From Mesodorylaimus sp. YZB2_4 (taxonomy: Eukaryota; Nematoda; Enoplea; Dorylaimida; Dorylaimidae), in the NCBI GenBank assembly GCA_030248295.1, contig JASANH010000770.1, forward strand, positions 310,001-374,000: a DNA stretch of 64,000 nt, read 5' to 3'. The notes below the pieces were generated by a model. It was not told the origin of the DNA. It saw only the letters and a program-made list of their open reading frames with translations, and ran no database searches. Numbering within the stretch: position 1 is the first letter of the stretch; every line of letters begins with the position of its first letter. Shown here piece by piece: positions 1 to 13,100 of the stretch. A program made the translations under genes and the position numbers.

Positions 1-1175
1 GATAACTTTTTACCTTTATTGTTTGCATTGCGGCAAAGTTCGCCGTCCACCCCGTCTAGCAAGCATGTAGTAGAGTTAGGGACATTGCGTCAACAGCTGA
101 CTGAGTGACTGGAAAGTATCTCGAGGACAAGCGACGACCAACTACAGACTGTCTAAGAGCACGGCGCGGCCCCACGCTAACATAAAGCTTTTCCTATTCA
201 GTTTGCATAAGGCGATGACGAGTGAGCACTAGCGCCACCCAACCGCGTGATTAATCCCCCGCACAAGGTACGAAAGGGACGAGCTAGGACATTCGATGTT
301 TTAGTGACCATTTCTTGGCATCTTCGAGTCGGATACCCTCGGCTGACAAAGTGGTAAGTTTATGATAGGAAAGCATTTTTACAAGCCCTTTTACTACACT
401 ACTACTTACCGTGTTTGCTGTGCAGGTTGCCCCCGTTGTGTAAACAAAATACGACCACCGCCGTTTGGTTTATGTACGTCCCTGTTTTGTCGTCGGTGTG
501 GTCTCGGTATGGGCTGCGGCGGGCGGAGGGGGAGGAAGTATGCGAGGAAAGGGATCTCCTCCCTCCTCCTTTCGATTGTTGGGCCGATTTAGTTGCGGTA
601 GACGAACGAATGACTGACCCCCTTCGCAGGGTTGTATAACTAGTCGATGGCGACGACGACGGCGGCAAGGAAACCAATATCGTCGCGACTTACGCGTTTT
701 TATTTCCTTCGCTGATTCATCGTAGAGGGAGCCTAGGCACCTAACATATATCGGTTTTCTACCTGTTTCATACACTTTATACGGCCATTCAATACCGCAT
801 CGGTGCCCCCCCCAAACTCGTGCGTCATCAAGGTATCCTAGACTAGAAAACCAGAAAATGTGGATCAGCACGAGGACTCTATGATTTCTTTACATTACCT
901 TGTCCGACCTCCGCCTGAACATCTGTTCCATTTGTCCTCGCCGTTCGCCTTCGGCAGTTTCCATCTTTCCTTTTTAGATCGGGCTTGGCTCGCCGGCGGT
1001 CATTGTCAAAGGAGAGGAGAGACTGGTGGCGTCGCCCGTTTTCGTCAGCGTTGTAATTTTTCGTCGACTCGATCGTAGAAAACATCAAATTCGACCATCT
1101 CCATCATCTATGTCGGGTGAAGATAATTTTTGACGACGTAATTTTAGTTCGTTTTGATAGAAAAACCACACCACC
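1..1175 (+). other. 5' flank and candidate noncoding 5' exon of the myosin V gene
   Basis: No protein is recognised here. A good splice donor (GTG|GTAAGT) lies at 353/354 and an acceptor (TAATTTTAG) ends at 1147. A noncoding first exon ending at 353 could therefore be spliced to a leader of 28 bases before the myosin ATG. Two in-frame stops (TGA, TAG) lie just upstream of that ATG, so this stretch cannot extend the protein. The promoter itself cannot be located by eye. Several open frames of 60-130 codons overlap on both strands without resembling any family, and I treat them as chance. Confidence 0.45.
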
Positions 1176-4100
1176 ATGGTCGGCAATGGTCCGATTACGA
1201 ATGGTGTGGGCCATGATGATGATATTATAAAATATAATTTGACTAGTTATCGAAAAGTAAGTATTGCCGTTTTTCTTCGAAAGCTAGATTTCTTTGGTAC
1301 TTGCGTGTTTTTCTGAATTACCGCAAAAACTTCTTTTGTTTAAAAGAAGAAGAATTATGAAGCGAAACTCTTCCGCGAATCATAAAATTCAAATAACCGG
1401 TTTTGTTTGAATTTTATGTTCGCGCTTTTTGCAAACAGCTGATCATGATTTGTTCTTCAGGGTGTTGGTGTATGGATCGAAGATGCCGACCACGTCTGGA
1501 TTACGGCAGTTGTTGAAAATGATGATTTTTACGATCGCGAGAAAAGAAAAGGCCAACTTAAGCTTAAATTGGAAACTGGTCAGGTAAATGCTTTTTCATT
1601 TTCTTGCTTCCCGATTGATTTTGTGCCTATTCGGCTAACCTTGCTCGAGTATCGAATTTTTCACACAGGTTTGTCATAAGCAGAGAGATTTTGCGCCAAA
1701 ATCCGCAGCCACTTATGACAAATTTACCGCGAAAAAACGATGATCACATGTTTTTGGTTTTTATCATTTTTCAAGCCCAGATGATAAGATGTGACTTCCC
1801 TGAAATCAGGAAGCTCGCGATCAGGCGATAGTTATTTTCGAATTTGCGAAGGGCTTTAATATTTTTCAATTTTTCTGCTGCAAATTATGCAAACACTCAC
1901 GTTCAGGCTGCATGTTTTTACTGATCCGACTTTAGCACCAATAAATTTTCGCTGAATTATTTTCCTCCCCCTCTGCATTGCATACGGAGCTAAAAACAGA
2001 ATGCAAACAACGAGAATATTGTTCAGAACTAAGCACATAACGCATTTCTATTTGATATGACAGCAGAGACTGGAAGGATGCACGATTTCTGTAATCGGTC
2101 CGCCCTCTTGGAAAACGAATGGCCAGAATAGGCATCGCGTTTGTATTTGTCCGCTGTGGCTTTGTCTTGATTTTGGCTTGTTTTGTGAATTGGATGTTTG
2201 CCATTCTGGCTTGGAGAGATTTTGAATGAGATGTTTTGGCATTTTATGCCTGGTTGGATTTTGGGGTTCTTTTTAACCCCAACGCGATGCGACAGAACTG
2301 GAGAATAGTCTGAGAAATGCGGTGGCGCGTTCTATGTGGCATATGTTAGTCACGAAATATAATGTTATGTACACTTTCAGTTTTCATTTCCAAAAATTAA
2401 AACCTTAATTTTTTATGGACTAAAAATTTCGGGATACGAATTTTGAAATGCTTAGAAAACATAATGAGACATTTCAAAAAATGTAGGCTCTACCCGCATG
2501 CACACTACTCACCGTGTGGCCACTCACCGTGTGTCTATTTCATGGCGTCTCTAACTTCAGTCTTCAAAGTTTTTAGCAGAATTTAATAATGGCAATCGAC
2601 TTTTTACGCTACGATTAACTTCCTTCGCCATCAAATTGGTAACTGGGGCTTGGTAGAAATTAACCGCAACCAGATCATGAAGAACTGTATTGTTGAGGAT
2701 ACATGTAAAGGATTTGCCTCAATTGTGGACTGCTCCCGGGACGACTCGCAATGCAAGTCCCTTTTTTCAATAAATGCAGATATGACTGACGAGAAAATAA
2801 TCTGATTGTGAGGCATAGAAGGACCACGTGCAGAACCCGAATACCATTCTTCCACGAGAGGTTAGAATTAGACCTGTTGGAAATCGCGAGGTTTATGGTG
2901 TCAAGGCCTGCGAAAAGTGGAACTTCGGTGTCGTCATTGTAAACTGATTCGTGCCAATTGGTTTTATGTGGAAGTAATACAGTGTATATTGTTTAGTAGA
3001 AAACACAAGACGCACAGCAAATTTAAAAAAAACCTGATTTTTGATACCTCTGACGTGCTTGCATCATGCTACCCGTACTTAAAAAACATGTATTGGACTG
3101 CGAACTGCTGGAGTCACTATGGGAGTCATATTTGGGATAATGTGCTAACTTCCCCGCCATTTTTGAATTTTTAGTTTTCAACAAAATTGTTTCTTTCCTT
3201 TAAAAAACCAGGCAAAGAAATGACTGGAACAGACGAGCTAATTTTCTAAGCGAGTTGCTTTTGGTACAAAGAAGTGCAAGCCAAAATGAGGGGCGTTGTC
3301 TCTGTGTTCTTGACGAATGTCGTGCGAAGGATTGGAGTAGTAGAACGTGCTGGAACTTGCAACTTTTTGAGACCTTTGATACACGATTCACGAATTGTTC
3401 TCTTTCAGATTCGATCCATTTCAATTAGCAACTTGGCGCAAGATCTGCCTCCATTGCGTAATCCAGATTTCTTGATCGATACGAGCGATTTGACATCTTT
3501 GAGCTACCTTCACGAGCCGGATGTATTGCACAGTTTAAAAACTCGGTTTGGGATGAGTCATATTTACACATATTGCGGTAAGGGACCTGCTGGTGTGGTC
3601 TTGTTTCTGACCGCAAGAATGTGCACTAGAATGCTGCTTGGTCGTGGCAAGGCTGAAACCAACTTTTACTCTCTTAGGGTGTGTTGTGATGAGGCATTTC
3701 TAGCCAACTGTAGTTATCAATGTGGCTTCTTGAAAGTGGCCTCGCCTAATACGCTAAATCTAGCCTGCGGTATACTGTGCTGTAGTGGGGATCAAAAGTT
3801 TCATGTAGGCCGCAGTGGAGTAAAACTTAGTTTCAGATAAGGTGTTCTATTTGCTGCGAATGGTAGATGCCGGGTGCCACATCCTATGTTCTGAGCCAGC
3901 GAGCGTCATGCGGTGTCTTTCTTTCACCATATAGCTTTGGACATAACTGTTAGAGGAGCGTAAATATGGGTTCGTATCAGGGTTTTCCCTGGATCCTGGT
4001 TACTTAACTGTCGTCACATGCGTGAATTCAGGAGAGACTTTTCGGGTCGTGCGATCACCTGCCAAAGATTTGTCACCTGTATGCAATAGCGTTCGTTCGG

Positions 4101-7100
4101 GATCATTATTTTCGGGATCGGTACCGGGATCGGGACTCGCTCAATCCCGACCGGGATCGGGATCGGGACAGGATCGGGATTTTGTGAAGAGAGCGCTTTT
4201 CATTGGCTATAGATGACCTACAACCCACCCTGAGTAGCCAGCAAATTAAAAGCCACAGATTCCCTTTCCTCGGATAATTTTTAGTGCAGTATTTATCATA
4301 GCATTCAAAATCAGGCAAGCGAAGAATCAGTTACAAATTAGCAAACAAATCCCCTCCTCCTCTATCAATTCGATCATCCGCCAAGGTCTCTATATTTCCC
4401 CTTCTGAAATATTTTGATGGCCGTGACCATCTGAGTCAGTGTCAAGCAGAATGTCGCCAGCTTCTGCAGCAGGCCCACCATCTAATCATGGCAAATGCGG
4501 GCTGTTACTATATCTAACTGGGCGCAAATCGTACATCAGAAAAAGCAGGACTTGTGCATTTTATGGGAGTACTTTCATCCGATCATGCCATTATCACCCC
4601 TACAGCTCGTTTCCCATACACCAGCCCCATTCCCTGTTGCAATAAAAACATTCTATCACCACAATATTCAGTCCCCAATCCCGAACACTTTTTATCGGGA
4701 TCGGGATCGGGCTCGGGAGGGGCAATCCCGACCGGGATCGGGATCGGGACCGGGATCCCGAACGAACGCTAGATGCAATATGCACTGCTCTATGTAATCA
4801 CAAACAAACACTCACAAAATTGGTGTGTCAGATGGGGAAATTGCGTTTCTAGGAATCGTCTTGGTTGCTATTAATCCATACTCGGAATGTGGGATTTATG
4901 GGAGCAATATCTTCACGATATACCGCGATCAGAATGTTCGACAATTGGATCCGCATATCTACGCAGTGGCCGAGGAAGCATTCGCGTCTCTGACCAGGTA
5001 ATCACTTCAGACTGCTCCATTTAAGGGGGTCGATCACTTTTCAGAAGGTGTGACTGATGTGTTGCATTGTGAAGCCTTGCGAATCTGTATGCACTGTGCT
5101 TCTAAATTTTAAATATTTCGTGTATCTTACTCTACTGTAGTTGAACATAGGGGCCGCTGCATGGATGCGTGGATAAAAGTTTGAATAAACACATTTTTTA
5201 ACAATCAAAACGAGTTACAGGATTTGCCTTTCTTCTTATGTACGTCAAGTCTTGTACTTGACAGGCAGAAATTCGAATTTTGCACCAAAATTCAAATATT
5301 TAGAGCCTAGGTCTACCTTTTTTCGAATTTGTAGTGAAATGAGTCTTTCCATCAGTCGAGAAAATGACTGAGCGTCTAAACTGTAATCTATCATATCATT
5401 TCAATGCTTGTCTCGTGTGACGTAATTGACAAGCACCCAGTCTCATCCTGCTTGCGTGTTTTCCAGATACAACAAAAGTCAGTCGATCATTATATCTGGT
5501 GAAAGTGGTGCGGGCAAGACGGTGTCGGCCAAGCACGTCATGCAATACTTGGCCGAGGCATGCAGTCGAGGCGGCGTGTCGCACTTGGACGCTGGTCAAG
5601 AACGGATCGAGGCGCGGGTTTTGGCCAGCAATCCCATCATGGAGGTGAGTGCTGCATATCACTGGCTGGCTGTTCCTAACAGGAGTGACCAGTGGAAGGG
5701 CTGCCCGTGCAAGAAAGGATCAACCAAAGCTGTGCCATAAAAAGAATATGAAAGTACTGAAGGGAAAAGAAAATTGGTAGTGAGTCCCGGCGATATACCT
5801 TCGCTAAGCGAACCCCACTGGCTCCAGCAACATTACCCTGCTAACCCAATTCTACCAACCTTCATCTCACGTTGCTGATTCGTAGCAAGTGGAGCCCCAA
5901 CAATGAATACAAAAACATGAACCCCGACTAGGAATCGAACCCGCATGCCTGAGCTACTGATCCTGTTGTACCTGCCCTTGAGAGCCGTCATGCCTTTCCA
6001 CAGGGGCATTTTATAAACTATGCCCACTTACTTTGGCAAGTCAGAAGTCGGTGATAGTTCTTGCGCACAGTGGCATCACTATAAAGCTCCAAAAATAGCT
6101 CTTGTTTGGGTAGTAGAGAAGGGGGTGAGTTGCTGACCACGTGTCACGAATAGCACATGGGCCCTGCCTGGATTAATTAATTACCCTGACTGACTTGTGA
6201 TCCGAGTCATCGCTTCCTAGGCCATCGGCAACGCCAAAACTATTCGTAACGACAATAGCTCTCGATTTGGGAAATTCATTCAAATACTGTTCGATAGTCG
6301 ATCGATCATGTGCGGTGCAATGATGAAGACCTATTTGCTGGAAAAGTCACGTGTTGTCGGGCTGGTAAGTCTGGGCTTGGTGGTCTCTCTGCTGGGGATG
6401 GATTGATGCATCACATGTTTTGCCCTCATTATGCTAACTACGAGCAACTATAGGCAAGGTCGACGGACTCTGTGCATCCTAGATATGGCGCGAAATTCAA
6501 ATTTACATTAGTCGATTTGTTTTGACGCTGCTAAATTGTTCAGGTTTACTTGGCAGTCATGGAATGAATTTTTCCAGAATTGTTTTTGCGGAGTGGACTC
6601 GCTTTTGTTTCTCCATGACACTAAAATCTGATCGATTTTTCCAACAAGGACGGAAGGGGTTTTCCAGGAAGCCTAGCCAATTTTTGTCACATTGTTAATT
6701 TTTGTTCCATGTAAAACCTGATCTGCTTTTAGAACGATGAAGAACGAAATTATCACATTTTTTATCAATTATGCGCCGCTCGCGAGACAGATCCGATTTT
6801 GAAGAGCCTGGAGCTAGGTATGAAATGGAAATCGGCGAATGGTTCATGACTTTCATAATTTTTGTGCTTTTTTCCAGCTGATCCGCGCGACTTTTCTTAT
6901 CTGAATGGTGGGGACTGCACAAAAGTGGACAGTATCGATGATGCAAAGAATTTCTCCGCGACAAAAAATGCTATGATAGAATTAGGTATGCAAAATTAAC
7001 AAAAAAAAGATTGTGCGTTTAATCAACTGAAAAATGTTATTCCAGGGTTTTCATCGGCCGATGTGGCGGCAATATTCAAAATTTTGGCTGGTCTATTGCA

Positions 7101-10100
7101 TTTTGGTAATATAAGATTTGACACGAAAGCGGAAAACGCTGTTTTGGTCGACTCGAGATCCGTGCATCATTTGCGAACGTGTTGCAAACTTTGGGAAATC
7201 AACGAAACTGAAATGAGTGAATGGTTGAAACATCGGCGATTCCGTGCCCCCGATACTGATATCAAGAAACCGTTCAGTTTTGATGAGGTAACATTTTACA
7301 TTTCAGTGAGCCTGGCTCCTGTGCCTTACCATGATGCAGGTTAGGACTCTTGACTGATGATGACACCAGCCTCTGTTCCTACGGCTCCTAGACACTGTGG
7401 GGGCAATGTGGGGTCAGTTCAGAATTCTTACAACTTATGGCAGGCTGTGTGGCGTGATAGTGGACGTTTCTTGGTCTCTCTGACATCAATTCCATGGCTG
7501 GGCATACTGTAATCGCTTTTCGATTGAGGTAAACTGCGTGAACTAGCTTCATACTAGTCTGTTTGGCGGTAGTAGCCTCTATGTGAGAGGAAAAAGATTA
7601 GCTAATAGTGCTAAAACTTTCAAGCAAATTGAAACCTGAATGTGATCTGGCCTGGCAGCAGATTGGTCCTGAGTTAATGACCCATGCTTGCTCTCACGAC
7701 CGGCTGCATGTTATTACTGCTGAGCAGACTCACAGTCAGTGCTTGTAAACATGTAATGTTACGAGGTGAAAGTCATCTAATGGAACTAATGAAGGCTGCA
7801 TGCCCAGTCTGACAAGGGATGCTACCCCACTGTTAAGGTTTTCCTGGGATCGAGACATGTCTCAAACTGGGCTGTGACAAAGGGTGACGCAAAAAAATTT
7901 TGACGGCCGGACGAGGTTCTGGCCAAGAGTGTCCGGTGGTTAAAGTGATTGGTCAATTTTGAAATTTTTCGATTGTTCAAGATATCTTCACGTAGGCTGC
8001 CTATGTAAATTGTAGTCACAAACTTGTCTGTCAGGCTGTAACATGCAATTTTGGCAAGAGAGAAGATATCTTGAAAAAATCAAAAAATTTCAGAATTGAC
8101 GTCACTTTGAGCACCTACCACTCTTGACTAGAACCTCGTCCGGCCGTCAAAATTGTTTTGGCATTCCCCTTTATCGCGCTTAACAGTTTGAGAATGTCTC
8201 GATCCCAGGAGAACCTTAACGATGGGGCTGCATTCTTTGTGAGTGACACGTACCGTCTAGTACAACCTTATCACAAGCATGTCGCTTTTTCAGAACGGAT
8301 TACTTTTTAACCGTTTTTTAAGGCTAACGGAGCGCGAGACGCATCAGCAAAAATGGTTTATGCGCGGTTATTCGATAAGATAGTGGCCAGAATCAATCAA
8401 TCGCTGGGAAGCGAAGAAATGTCTCGGCATGCCGGGACCAGATTTGTGGGAGTTCTGGATATATACGGGTAAGCACGCTTGGGGGCTTATTTAGTCGGGC
8501 GAACACTGGTGGATCTGGTTGCAGTTTTATTGATTTTGCTCATTTAGGTTCGAAATCTTCACAAGTAACAGCTTTGAGCAGTTATGCATCAATTACGCCA
8601 ATGAAATGTTGCAGCAACAGTTCACTCAGGTAGCAATCCAAGTTTGGGTCACTCGTCAAAACTATACATATGCTGGTGGCTTGTTTAGCACGTGTTCAAA
8701 CTCGAACAGCAAGAATACGAGAAGGAGGGAATCGAGTGGGCTCGCATCGATTTCAGCGACAATCAAGCCTGCTTGGATTTGATCGAAAATCGGTTGGGAA
8801 TTTTGGATTTGTTAGATCAAGAGTGCAAAGTGAGCATTTGCAAAGGACGGACGAGTAGATGAGGGATTTGCTGGGACATGAAGTTGGTATCGCTGGGTGT
8901 TTTAATCAGTCATGAAATGTGACACTGACCTGATTGTTACACCCAAAGTCTTTGTCAGATCAGCATAAAAAAGTCAAGGATTTTGAACATTATGCACATT
9001 ATTATTTTGAGCAGAATCAGAAACAGAACCTTCCTGTGCGTGCACTCACGCACGCTTTTGAAGCGTGGAACCTTGCTCTATGTAAACTGTAATTAGCGGC
9101 AGCGGGAGTTTTAAATTTCACCTTGGTCGAGCACTCTACGGGCTCCTCGACTAACAGCTTCCAGCCTGGCTTGTCAATGCAAAGGAAGTAATGCATGGTG
9201 TTGTCCATGGTCGAAAATATTCAGTGTACCCAATAAACGCTATGGGCCCTCTTTGGAGAAGCTTCTAGCGGAAACATCAGGATGGAACTGCCATGTGTGT
9301 CAGTGACCTCCATGCTTCGTTCTCATGATTTCTGGCCTGATCTACTTAGCAAAACTTGTTTTGAATTCTTGGAGACACGGCCTGAACTCAAAAAATGTGA
9401 CAAAGCGAAAGCCACATACATAGGCGTAGAGTCATCCGTTTTCTCCCATTGCGTTCTCTTTTCAAATTCCAGAAAGCTCCCAGTACGGACAAGAATTGGT
9501 ACACGAACATGACAACAACGAATCAAGTTAAAACGTCTCAATTTTTTGCTATTCCTCGAGTGCGTGGTCATGGATTGCAATTCGTCATTCGTCATTTCGC
9601 CAGCGAGGTCACTTACGACGTGAATGGTTTTGTAGAAAAAAATTTAGATGCAGTCAATGCCGAACAAGTGCAAGTTTTGAAAAGAAGCAAAGTGAGGATT
9701 ATGAACATTTTGCACATTATTTGACAGACAGATTGCTGGTTTCAGATTGGATTACTTAGTGAAATAATGATGGACTGTGTTGGGGGCGAAGCGAATGGAC
9801 CCAGCTCAGCGAAAGGGAAAAGCGTGTCGCAGCAATCCACAGCGAAGAAATCGATTGCCACTCAGGTGAGACAATAATTGAGGTGGGCACAATCGTAAAG
9901 CAGCTTCTTGAGCCTGCGGATCCTCATCAGATCTGTGGCTGATGGTGTGAGCGTCCGGGTTCTATGACCAATAAAGCCTGTACACAGCCTGTGACAGCCT
10001 CACGATCAGCTGTGACAATGTTTTGTTTCAGTTTCGGGAGTCACTGAAAGGCTTGAAATCCGTTTTGGACTCGACTATGCCCCATTATGTTCGGTGTATC

Positions 10101-13100
10101 AAACCGAACGATTCGAAGGCCCCGTGGACTTTCTGCCCGGCCCGATCGGTTGAGCAGTTGAGAGCGTGCGGTGTGCTGGAAACTATTCGTATCTCGGCGG
10201 CTGGTTATCCTTCAAGGTAAGTGGACGTGGTGTTGCAGGTGTGGGGTGATTAGGTGAACTTTCCTTTGTTATAATACGTTATCGATTTTCAGGTGGGCAT
10301 TTGAAGAATTTCGTGATCGATATCGGATATTGGCCCCGAATCTAGGGCGACAGTCACCCACGCAAGACCCCAGATCGATAGTAGGCGACATATGTAATCG
10401 ATATCTCGAGGTAGGTTTGACGCGATGTAGTATTGATCTAGGCATGGTAGAACTCTGGTTACAGGGGTATATCACTGTGTAACAATGATGGGTGGACTTT
10501 GCAACATCAAATTTTCTCAGTGGCTGAAACATCACTCTGACGGGTAGTGCTCCCAACTACTTCCGCATCGAAAATCGCTTGCAAGGGCAGCCTCTACCAG
10601 TTTTGATAAAGACACGTTGCCTGTCTTTTTAGAAAGACAAGTTCGCCCTTGGTCGTACGAAAGTATTCTTCCGCACTGGTCAAGTTGCCTTGCTGGAAAG
10701 TATCCGATCGGAGAAATTGCGCACTAGTGCTGTCATGATTCAGAAAACGTTTCGCGGTTATCTGGCGAGGAAACGATACGCAAAAATACGCAATTCAGTC
10801 AAAATCATTCAAGCCGTGGGCAGGGCCTGGTTGGCTTGGAGGTAGGTGACTATGCGCGTGTGTGCTGGGTGTGCAATACAGCCGGGTTCCTTCCCTGGTG
10901 GGTCAGGCGTCAGCCTGTGTTAAGTGCTCGGTGATGTGGTAAAACAGGGACAGGAGAAGGATGCAGCAGATTCGCACTCACAGATGCAGGCACGGCAAAC
11001 CCTCACCTCGCATAGTTCAAGTGGGTTGGAGGGAAGGTCATTAAGATCGTTCTTTGATTTCGTGTCCATGCCTGCAATTTCTTTCTCCTTTATTTTAGAT
11101 ACTCCAAATTCATGCAAATGCATCGTGCTGCCATTATCATTCAAAGTCGATTCCGAGGCTATGTGCAACGAAAGAAGTTCTTGGCTGTTCGACAAGCTTG
11201 CGTGGCAATTCAAGCACGTTGGCGCGCCACCGTCGTCCGAAACCAATTGTGGCAGGTTAGTTGTGTCCATTTTCTCTCATGGGTGTTGTTTCTGCTGACA
11301 GAGGTTTGTGCTGCCGAAACATTCAAATATTTTTGAGCAGAATGAAGACCATTTGCGTGCCTTCAGTAGACCTTCTATATGCATATGGTCAACCACTGCA
11401 GCAAATTTAAATTTTCAACAATTTTTCGGCTGATTAGGTCCAGTCAATCAATAACCCTGTAAATAATTTTTAAAATAATTTTAACCTGTACTTATAGTTC
11501 CGCGCTGAGCAGAAGATTATTATTATTCAAAAGTATATTCGAGGCTTCTTGGCACGGAAACAATTCCAAATATCACTACGTGCTGTGATAATCATCCAAT
11601 GCTGGTTTCGTCGATATCGGGCCAAGAAGGAGCTCAGGCGGCTGAAGGTGACGGCTTCACTTTTTTGGCATTCACGCAGTTGGTTATCTGAATCAAGTTA
11701 TCTGTATCTGAACTTCCATAATTTGTAGGCTGAAGCCAAGTCCGTGAATCATCTGCAGAATTTGAACAAAGGTTTGGAGAACAAGATTATTACGCTGCAA
11801 CAACGGTTGAATCAAGTGGTATGTTATACCCTCGATAGGAGCGATTTGGCACTTCATGAGTGTGGTTTAAGATCGAAGAACGGGACATGCTGAAAAGTGA
11901 AGTTGCAACGATTCCGGAACTGAAGATCAGAATTGTCAAGATTGCGGATTTGGAATTAGAGCTGGTGAAATTGAAGACGGAAAAAGATGAAGAAAGAGAA
12001 TCGAATAGAAGAATGCAACAGCAATTGGAGCATTTAATGGCGGAACTTCTGGAAACGAAGCAGAGTTTAGAAGAGGTGGGTGGTTCTGATACTGTTTATT
12101 CCTCACGTTGGCGCTTCAACGCACAGAACCTTGGGCAAAGAAAACATACAGCATACTCTACACAAATAAGTAGAGAACACTATCACTAAAATCGTAGCGA
12201 CTTCTAAAAAACCCTATCCACGCCAAATCAGGGCTCAGTTTGTTCGGTCAGGGCCACAAAAAAATAGTCGAATGCTCAATAATGTACGGTGTTACAGTTT
12301 TGAGGGAATGGGCTGGTTAAAAGATGGGAATCGCTTTGTTGGCGGTTTCGTGGAATTGTCGGGTAAACCATCTCGTGTAACGTATCCCTTCAAGCTCGAG
12401 TGCGCACATCTGGTTTGGCGATGTGGCAAAGCAGAAGCATAGAAGGACAGGGTTACTGTTGATTGGTTCTGTATCGAACGAGCTAACTAACCTGGGTAGA
12501 TCAGTCGATAAATTCTGCATAATGACGCCCTTTCTGAGCATAGCTAACAAATCAAAATACAACTTGTAACGATATTCAAAGTGCATGTAAAACTGACTCT
12601 TTCTTTCCAGGAACGCAAAAAGACAATCGAGCTGACAAAGAAGTTGTCCAACTTGAAGATGGTGACAGTTCAAAATGGGCATCATGAAAACGAAGGTATG
12701 CGTCCGCGTATGTGTGTGTGCTTGACCGCAATAGCGGTACCCCAAAGCAACCCTAACTGTGAGCGGGTATCACTGAAGTGTAGCGGCCGCGGTGGTGCAG
12801 CGGTTCGGCATTCGTCCCTCCGTATTGCCTAAGGGCGGGTGGCTGGACTCGTCCCGAATTCGATCCCCGGTGACGGAGGTCAGTTTGCGAACCATAAACC
12901 CTCGCTGACCTTGCACGCTAGGCCGTGGGTGATTCATCCGGTACCCTAGAGGTGCTCCGAGTGGAGAGACGAGTGGACAGTCTCGGCTGTCGAACACCGA
13001 CAGTGTCAAAGCCCACCCGCCATCGTTCGAGGAAGTTAGTGTCCAGTTAAGGATGGCCTCGCGTGGAGGTGCTCCTTGTGGACGCACGCAAAGGGATGCT

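Larger units (their letters stand above)
1176..10716 (+). other. myosin motor head region (exons 1-17 start)
   Basis: Residues 1 to about 790. All nucleotide-binding elements are intact. The relay and lower-50K part (exons 10-13) reads through normally: exon 12 ends LLDQECK and exon 13 resumes [10 protein letters not shown], the usual conserved spacing, so no exon is missing there. The converter/SH helix (exons 15-16) contains RCIKPND and [12 protein letters not shown]. Confidence 0.9.

Noticed and set aside
8829-9473. Missing exon in the myosin head between exons 12 and 13
   Set aside because: The joined text [15 protein letters not shown] keeps the normal family spacing and phase, so nothing is missing.
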